A stretch of DNA of 8,356 bases, from contig NZ_CALEFV010000127.1 of NCBI RefSeq assembly GCF_937877005.1, forward strand, positions 1-8,356, written 5' to 3'. The position numbers were made by a program, and so were the translations under genes. Positions 6,267-8,356 of the stretch are shown piece by piece. Numbering within the stretch: position 1 is the stretch's first letter; every line of letters begins with the position of its first letter. Below the pieces are notes generated by a model. It did no database searches. It saw only the letters and a list, made by a program, of their open reading frames with translations, and was not told the DNA's origin. This DNA is from an uncultured Fibrobacter sp. GTDB lineage: Bacteria; Fibrobacterota; Fibrobacteria; Fibrobacterales; Fibrobacteraceae.

Positions 6267-6929
6267 ATGTCTTCGCCCAGTATCCTGTATGCCTTTGCGA
6301 CGCCCATGGAGCTGTCATCCGTTTTTCCTGAATGTGAAAATTCCGTTGAAAGCGGAGTTTCTGACAAACTAATCGCCCTGCCTCGGGGCCTTGGCTACGC
6401 CTGCATTCTCGGTATAGGGATGCTGGACTTTTCGGTAAACCTTTCTTCGGTTCTTGTTCAGAGCGAACGCAGCGGATTGCGCTTTTCGTCGGTAATCATT
6501 CTAGGCGTTTGCGGAGCCTATGTCGGCCGCGGCGTGGATATTCTGGATGTCGTGCGCGTCGATTCCGAAATGGTGGGCGATATGGGATACCAGGAAAAGG
6601 ACGGCTCGTTTTATCCGATTCCCGGCTCCGTCATGGCGACATCTCCGGAGAAGGCTTCGGAAAGTATTCGGCGTCTCAGGTCGGTGGCCGGTCTTACAGT
6701 TAATTGCTGTACCGGCACGGAGGAACTTGGGCTGCAGCGCGCAAGAATGTTCAATGCCGATATCGAAAATATGGAGGGTGCTGCGGGAATGGCGGTTTGT
6801 CGATCCTTTGGTATCCCGGTTTTTGAGGTCCGTGCCGTATGCAACATGGCTTCCACCCGTGATCGTGCTTCTTGGAAATTGCACGAGGCTCTCGCTGCCC
6901 TCCGGCGGGCCGTCTTTAAGGCCGAATAG
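6267..6929 (+). CDS. mqnB: Futalosine hydrolase
   Basis: 220 residues of the nucleoside phosphorylase/MTAN superfamily, the usual size for MqnB. It would cleave futalosine to dehypoxanthine futalosine and hypoxanthine in the alternative (futalosine) route to menaquinone. The N-terminal strand ILYAFATPMEL (6-16) and the block VIILGVCGAYVGRGV (76-90) match the fold. The substrate-binding motif ENMEGAA (167-173) and the downstream CN..STRDRASW segment (192-203) are typical of futalosine hydrolases. The ATG at 6267 was chosen over an upstream in-frame ATG (6210) because the latter lies inside the preceding kinase gene and adds no family sequence; GGAA at 6256-6259 is a usable ribosome site. The neighbouring mqnD strengthens the call. 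A related nucleosidase is the main alternative. Confidence 0.85.
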   Translation: MSSPSILYAFATPMELSSVFPECENSVESGVSDKLIALPRGLGYACILGIGMLDFSVNLSSVLVQSERSGLRFSSVIILGVCGAYVGRGVDILDVVRVDSEMVGDMGYQEKDGSFYPIPGSVMATSPEKASESIRRLRSVAGLTVNCCTGTEELGLQRARMFNADIENMEGAAGMAVCRSFGIPVFEVRAVCNMASTRDRASWKLHEALAALRRAVFKAE

Positions 6930-6975
6930 ATCCCGTTCGCCCCCCACACCTCGCGCTTCATACCTCACACCCCAC

Positions 6976-7024
6976 ATCATCCATCATCAATTATCAATCA
7001 TCAATCATCAATTATCAATCATCC
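6976..7024 (+). repeat. Seven-unit heptamer array (ATCATCA-type) just before mqnD
   Basis: Seven consecutive 7-bp units fill 6976-7024: ATCATCC, ATCATCA, ATTATCA, ATCATCA, ATCATCA, ATTATCA, ATCATCC. One C separates the last unit from the mqnD ATG. The preceding bases (6941-6975) are a C/A-rich run with CACACC- and CTCACAC-like pieces. From 6956 to 7027 there is no G at all, so no Shine-Dalgarno can exist before mqnD. The array forms the 3' half of the 96-nt mqnB-mqnD spacer. Confidence 0.9.
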
Positions 7025-7025
7025 C

Positions 7026-7820
7026 ATGCGTCTTTCTCTCGGTATTTCCACCTGTCCCAACGATACCTACATCTACGAAAATCTCATTCGCGGTCTCGAG
7101 CATTCTCCCTTCGAGTGGGATGTCCACTTTGCCGATGTGCAGACTCTGAACGAAATGGTTCAGCGTGGCGAGCTCGATGTGGCCAAGGTCAGCGCCCAGG
7201 TGTATCCTAAGGTCGAGGAAGGCTATGTTTGCCTGGACTGTGGTGGTGCTATTGGTTATGGTTGCGGACCGCTTCTGCTTTCGGCGGTGTCGGGAAACTT
7301 TGATGCGGAACTTCCTGTGACGCTTCCCGGAGCCGATACGACGGCGGCGCTTCTGTATCGTTTTTGGCACAGGAATACGCAGGATGGGCCGTTGGACGTG
7401 AATTACGCTCTGTTCGACCAAGTCTATCGTTCGCTGTTGCATAAACAGGTTGCCCAGGGAGTTGTCATCCACGAGCACCGCTTCACCTGGAAACGCGATG
7501 GTCTTTATCTGTTGCAGGACCTTGGCGCATTCTGGGAACGCGAAACGGGAACGCCTATTCCGCTAGGAATTGCCGTGACGAAGCGCACGCTTGGTGCCGA
7601 AGTCATTATGCAGGTCGAGTCCGAAATCCGCGAAAGTCTCCGTATTGCCCGTGGTCGCGAGAACCTGGTGACCCCCTTTATCGACGAAAAGGCGCAAATC
7701 GATGACTTTTCGGTCATGGAAGCGCACATCCGCATGTTCGTGAACGATTTCTCCGAAAATGTGGGGGAGAGCGGAAAAAGGGCCTTGGAGAACCTCTGGA
7801 GGTTGGTTAGAGGTGAATAA
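7026..7820 (+). CDS. mqnD: 1,4-dihydroxy-6-naphthoate synthase
   Basis: 264 residues, typical length for MqnD, which converts cyclic dehypoxanthine futalosine to 1,4-dihydroxy-6-naphthoate, a late step of the futalosine menaquinone pathway. It has the periplasmic-binding-protein-like fold of the MqnA/MqnD family. Visible family motifs are STCPNDTYIY (8-17), FADVQTLNE (35-43), DVAKVS (51-56), GYGCGPLLL (77-85), GADTTAALL (102-110), GVVIHEHRFTW (145-155) with the likely catalytic His149, and DLGAFWERETGTPIPLG (165-181). The HEHRFT motif and the CPND start point to MqnD rather than MqnA. The ATG at 7026 begins just where the family does. No ribosome site is possible because the leader lacks G. 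Separated by 96 nt from mqnB and probably the last gene of the tyrS cluster. Confidence 0.93.
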   Translation: MRLSLGISTCPNDTYIYENLIRGLEHSPFEWDVHFADVQTLNEMVQRGELDVAKVSAQVYPKVEEGYVCLDCGGAIGYGCGPLLLSAVSGNFDAELPVTLPGADTTAALLYRFWHRNTQDGPLDVNYALFDQVYRSLLHKQVAQGVVIHEHRFTWKRDGLYLLQDLGAFWERETGTPIPLGIAVTKRTLGAEVIMQVESEIRESLRIARGRENLVTPFIDEKAQIDDFSVMEAHIRMFVNDFSENVGESGKRALENLWRLVRGE

Positions 7821-7872
7821 AGTGTGAAATTTGCCTAAAAAATTGTAATATTATGGAAATGTAAACGAAATT

Positions 7873-7901
7873 TTTACGAAATGGCGAATTTTTATTAAAA
7901 A
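7873..7901 (+). promoter_or_regulatory. Possible promoter for the histone-like gene
   Basis: The 123-bp gap after mqnD is very AT-rich. TTTACG (7873-7878) and TAAAAA (7896-7901) are 17 nt apart, each matching 4 of 6 consensus bases. This would start transcription near 7908 and leave a leader of about 36 nt. AT-rich sequence throws up such matches easily, so this is tentative. I see no clear terminator for the tyrS cluster in this gap. Confidence 0.3.
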
Positions 7902-7943
7902 CTTTATTTATTTTCCCTACAGCATATTTTTTGGAGTTTGCTT

Positions 7944-8144
7944 ATGAGTTTAGTCAACGACCTCGACCAAGAAATTGAAAATTTCAAGCGCGAATACGAA
8001 AAGTTTGAGCGCGGAAACAAATCGGCCGGCACCCGTGCCCGCAAAGTCCTGCAGGACATCAAGAAGACCTGCCAGGAAATTCGCGTCGCTATTCAGGGTG
8101 CGAAGAAAGAGGAGGAGAAGGACGGACCGGCAGTCGCCGATTGA
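7944..8144 (+). CDS. Histone H1-like (Hc1-type) small DNA-binding protein
   Basis: A 66-residue, highly charged, all-helical protein. The centre, FERGNKSAGTRARKVLQDIKK (residues 22-42), resembles the conserved N-terminal region of chlamydial Hc1 and the short histone H1-like proteins of related phyla, which have a two-helix layout with a GNK(A/S)AxxRxR turn. Such proteins bind DNA without strong sequence preference and compact the nucleoid. The long Lys/Ala/Pro-rich tail of Hc1 is absent; the chain ends in an acidic stretch (KKEEEKDGPAVAD). The start is ATG 7944 because GGAG (7933-7936) lies 7 nt upstream; an in-frame TTG at 7938 is too close to it. The family is recognised by pattern only. 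It stands apart from mqnD by 123 AT-rich bases and is followed by a terminator-like hairpin. Confidence 0.75.
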   Translation: MSLVNDLDQEIENFKREYEKFERGNKSAGTRARKVLQDIKKTCQEIRVAIQGAKKEEEKDGPAVAD

Positions 8145-8177
8145 CCTGAAAATACTCCGATGAAACGGCTATTTCAA

Positions 8178-8205
8178 CATTTTTACATAAAAATGGGCTT
8201 TTTTT
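8178..8205 (+). terminator. Probable intrinsic terminator after the histone-like gene
   Basis: CATTTTT (8178-8184) pairs perfectly with AAAAATG (8189-8195) around the loop ACAT, followed by GGC and seven Ts (8199-8205). It begins 34 nt after the stop codon. The stem is AU-rich and therefore weak, which lowers confidence. Confidence 0.45.
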
Positions 8206-8216
8206 GCGAAAATCGT

Positions 8217-8245
8217 TTGACTAAAGCCGTTTTTGAAGGTATATT
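8217..8245 (+). promoter_or_regulatory. Sigma-70-type promoter for the gene at the right edge
   Basis: TTGACT (8217-8222) and TATATT (8240-8245) are separated by exactly 17 nt, one of the best matches in the window. Transcription would start near 8252, giving a leader of roughly 79 nt before the ATG at 8331. The heptamer TTTGACT recurs at 8250-8256 with no matching -10 box. Confidence 0.7.
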
Positions 8246-8260
8246 CCCATTTGACTTTTA

Positions 8261-8276
8261 CTGTTTGCCAAAACAG
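8261..8276 (+). promoter_or_regulatory. Small hairpin in the 5' leader of the right-edge gene
   Basis: CTGTTT (8261-8266) pairs perfectly with AAACAG (8271-8276) around the loop GCCA. It would lie about 10 nt from the transcript's 5' end. No T-run follows, so it is not a terminator. It might stabilise the 5' end of the mRNA; function unknown. Confidence 0.35.
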
Positions 8277-8330
8277 GTAGAGAGTAGGTTTTGATTTTTA
8301 TGTGTTCTATGATTGGAGAAACGTAGCAGT

Positions 8331-8356
8331 ATGACCCTAAAGAAACTGGTCTTAAT
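8331..8356 (+). CDS. Start of an unidentified gene (truncated by window edge)
   Basis: An ATG at 8331 opens a frame reading MTLKKLVL before the window ends. A positively charged start followed by hydrophobic residues would fit a signal peptide, but eight codons cannot prove it. GGAG at 8315-8318 is 12 nt upstream, a rather long spacing. Earlier ATGs at 8300 and 8309 run into a TAG at 8324 and are excluded. The strong promoter at 8217-8245 and an AT-rich leader support a real gene start here. Product unknown. Confidence 0.45.

Noticed and set aside
7861..7877. GTAAA/TTTAC hairpin after mqnD as an operon terminator
   Set aside because: Only five A-T-rich pairs with a 7-nt loop and no following T-run; unlikely to terminate.

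Overview
The window looks like a piece of a Gram-negative chromosome, most likely from Fibrobacter or a close relative (Fibrobacterota). This rests on family content and recall, not on a search. The evidence is an outer-membrane beta-barrel and a SPOR lipoprotein (diderm envelope), the futalosine menaquinone genes mqnB and mqnD, a very short chlamydial-Hc1-like histone, and promoters that repeatedly use TATATT as the -10 box. There are no tRNA, rRNA, CRISPR, IS or phage features. It reads as a stable core region, not an island.

Layout. (1) Bases 1-687, minus strand: 5' part of a lipoprotein with an internal SPOR domain and a Pro/Ala/Glu tail that runs off the window edge, encoded by a 48-bp-period repeat. 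(2) Bases 688-888: divergent promoter region serving the lipoprotein and rpsU. (3) Bases 889-3277, plus strand: rpsU, a 157-nt stem-loop-rich spacer, a YqeY/GatB-like gene, and a GAF-AAA+-Fis regulator of the NifA class whose sigma-54 contact loop is degenerate. (4) Bases 3290-3904, minus strand: a small outer-membrane barrel protein. Its own promoter is seen, and its likely terminator lies inside the 3' end of the convergent regulator gene.

(5) Bases 4080-7820, plus strand: tyrS, a PfkB/LacC-type sugar-phosphate kinase, mqnB and mqnD. The first three genes are tightly packed (8 and 4 nt gaps). mqnD is set apart by a 96-nt spacer containing seven exact-length heptamers and 72 nt without a single G. 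(6) Bases 7944-8144: a 66-aa histone H1-like protein followed by a terminator-like hairpin. (7) Bases 8217-8356: a strong promoter, a leader hairpin and the first codons of another gene.

How they work together: S21, TyrRS and YqeY belong to translation. MqnB and MqnD are two of the later steps of the futalosine route to menaquinone, whose other genes (mqnA, mqnC, mqnE) are not here. The lipoprotein and barrel protein are envelope components. The regulator's targets cannot be read from the window. I see no wholly new multi-gene system. The most unusual items are the degenerate GAFTGA loop, the G-free heptamer leader of mqnD, and the terminator embedded antisense in a neighbouring gene.
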